Assembly: GCA_021806845.1 (NCBI GenBank)
Contig: JAKAPV010000208.1
Coordinates: forward strand, 1 to 5,349
Direction: 5' to 3'
Length of the DNA stretch: 5,349 bases
Origin: Bacillota bacterium
GTDB taxonomy: Bacteria > Bacillota > Sulfobacillia > JAJZYS01 > JAJYTV01
Shown piece by piece: positions 4,795 through 5,349 of the stretch (its first letter is position 1; every line of letters starts with the position of its first letter). Below the pieces are notes generated by a model, which worked only from the letters and a program-made list of their open reading frames with translations, did not search any database and had not been told where the DNA came from. Position numbers and translations under genes: made by a program.

Positions 4795-5067
4795 GCGCTC
4801 GCCTTCGGCCAGCGCCTCAGCGAGGCTGGTATCCTCGGCTCCATGGGCACCGTGGGAGACGCCTACGACAACGCAGCTGCCGAGAGCTTCTGGGCTACCC
4901 TGCAGACCGAACTCTTCGACCGTCAGACTTGGCCAACGCGCCGGGCGTTGCAGTCTGCCATCTTCGACTACATCGAAGCGTTCTACAATCGCCGGCGACG
5001 TCACTCGTCCCTCGACTACGTCTCACCCGTCGAGTTCGAGCTGTCGCTGACAAACCAGACCGCCTGA
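4795..5067 (+). pseudogene. IS3-family transposase (OrfB) C-terminal remnant
   Basis: About 90 residues match the end of IS3-family OrfB transposases: LAFGQRLSEAGILGSMGTVG, DAYDNAAAESFWATLQTEL, the TWPTRRALQSAIFDYIEAFY helix and RRRRHSSLDYVSPVEFE, ending at TGA 5065-5067. The Glu in AESF is the last residue of the DDE triad. The two Asp residues and the start (normally about 280-300 residues in all) are missing. Homology begins at about 4798 and no left inverted repeat is seen, so the left two thirds was deleted. The sequence past the stop, to about 5107 (ending GGGGCAGGTCA), may be the right end of the IS. It is not mobile on its own. Confidence 0.88.
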
Positions 5068-5154
5068 ACTCAAGGACCAAGGTGGAAAAGAAACCTGGGG
5101 CAGGTCAAGAAGTCAACTTGTGCTGGGGCAGCCCCCGCCACTGGCAGTCACTCG

Positions 5155-5349
5155 ATGAAAAGGGCTCCGTGGCTTGAGGTCAAGATTGGCAACGTTAGAC
5201 TCCTCACACCCGCATCAAAGGATCTTCACCTCCGTCCGCGACACCTGGTGTACGCCGGGTTTCCACGTGTTCTATCCGTCGACCTCTACACGATGGGCGA
5301 AAACGCCGGCGTGTCATCGGCCGATGAATACCCGGCCAGTACGGTCGAC
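5155..5349 (+). CDS. Unidentified ORF, partial, runs off the right end
   Basis: From ATG 5155 a frame stays open for 65 codons to the window edge. It reads MKRAPWLEVKIGNVRLLTP, then HLVYAGFPRVLSVDLYTMGE and SADEYPASTVD. The amino acid mix is protein-like and unlike the stop-ridden alternative frames here, but no clear Shine-Dalgarno sequence precedes the ATG. The same frame is open back to the transposase stop at 5067, so the true 5' end may lie under the IS remnant. In that case this is another gene interrupted by the insertion. I do not recognise the family. Confidence 0.4.
   Translation, partial: MKRAPWLEVKIGNVRLLTPASKDLHLRPRHLVYAGFPRVLSVDLYTMGENAGVSSADEYPASTVD

Noticed and set aside
4791..5004. 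Minus-strand ORF start at 5004 as the true start of the gene ending at 4648
   Set aside because: This portion is exactly antisense to the conserved IS3 transposase end. Only the part below about 4790 looks like real coding sequence.
1..5349. CRISPR array or retron/toxin-antitoxin system
   Set aside because: No regularly spaced repeats, no reverse transcriptase motif and no recognisable toxin-antitoxin pair were found on either strand.

Overview
The window is GC-rich DNA, about 60% by impression, with strong G/C preference at third codon positions in its intact genes. An ECF sigma factor paired with a DGPF/YCII protein, an actinobacterial-looking IS3 transposase remnant and a tyrosine integrase remnant together suggest an actinobacterium or a related high-GC soil lineage such as Chloroflexota. 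No gene here fixes the taxon.

The left two thirds (about 42-3634) looks like a small genomic island of about 3.5 kb inserted in a tRNA-Arg(CCG) gene. An intact-looking tRNA-Arg lies at 16-91. A 50-bp direct repeat of its 3' part, from anticodon stem to CCA, lies at 3585-3634 with one mismatch. This is the expected attL/attR arrangement. Next to attL is the decayed 3' end of a tyrosine recombinase gene (about 175-527, minus strand), so the element is probably fixed in place. Short direct repeats on both arms beside the att cores may be old integrase arm sites.

The island cargo is on the minus strand and reads as one small regulon. A DGPF/YCII-family protein (2769-3110) overlaps the start of an ECF42-type sigma factor with a long C-terminal extension (1514-2785). 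Downstream is a RibD-C/DHFR-like protein (729-1346). A nearly identical bipartite motif (YGTCGA, 16 nt, CGACGR, with CCGTTCGACG shared) lies upstream of both the DGPF gene (3143-3172) and the reductase-like gene (1394-1423). The simplest reading is that the sigma factor drives its own operon and the reductase gene. At the right edge of the cargo, on the plus strand, is a 3' fragment of a membrane protein gene, possibly TauE/SafE-like (3242-3385).

Right of attR (3635-5349) is presumed chromosome that has itself been rearranged. It holds a rho-independent terminator that probably served the tRNA before insertion (3642-3678), a 46-codon minus-strand ORF or gene remnant (3795-3935), and a plus-strand terminator-like hairpin (4003-4036). 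Further right is a gene for a membrane-anchored or exported PepSY-like protein (4099-4641). Just upstream of it is the 3' end of another gene (4648 to about 4790), whose 5' part is gone and replaced by the 3' third of an IS3-family transposase (about 4795-5067). A plus-strand ORF starting at 5155 runs off the right end.
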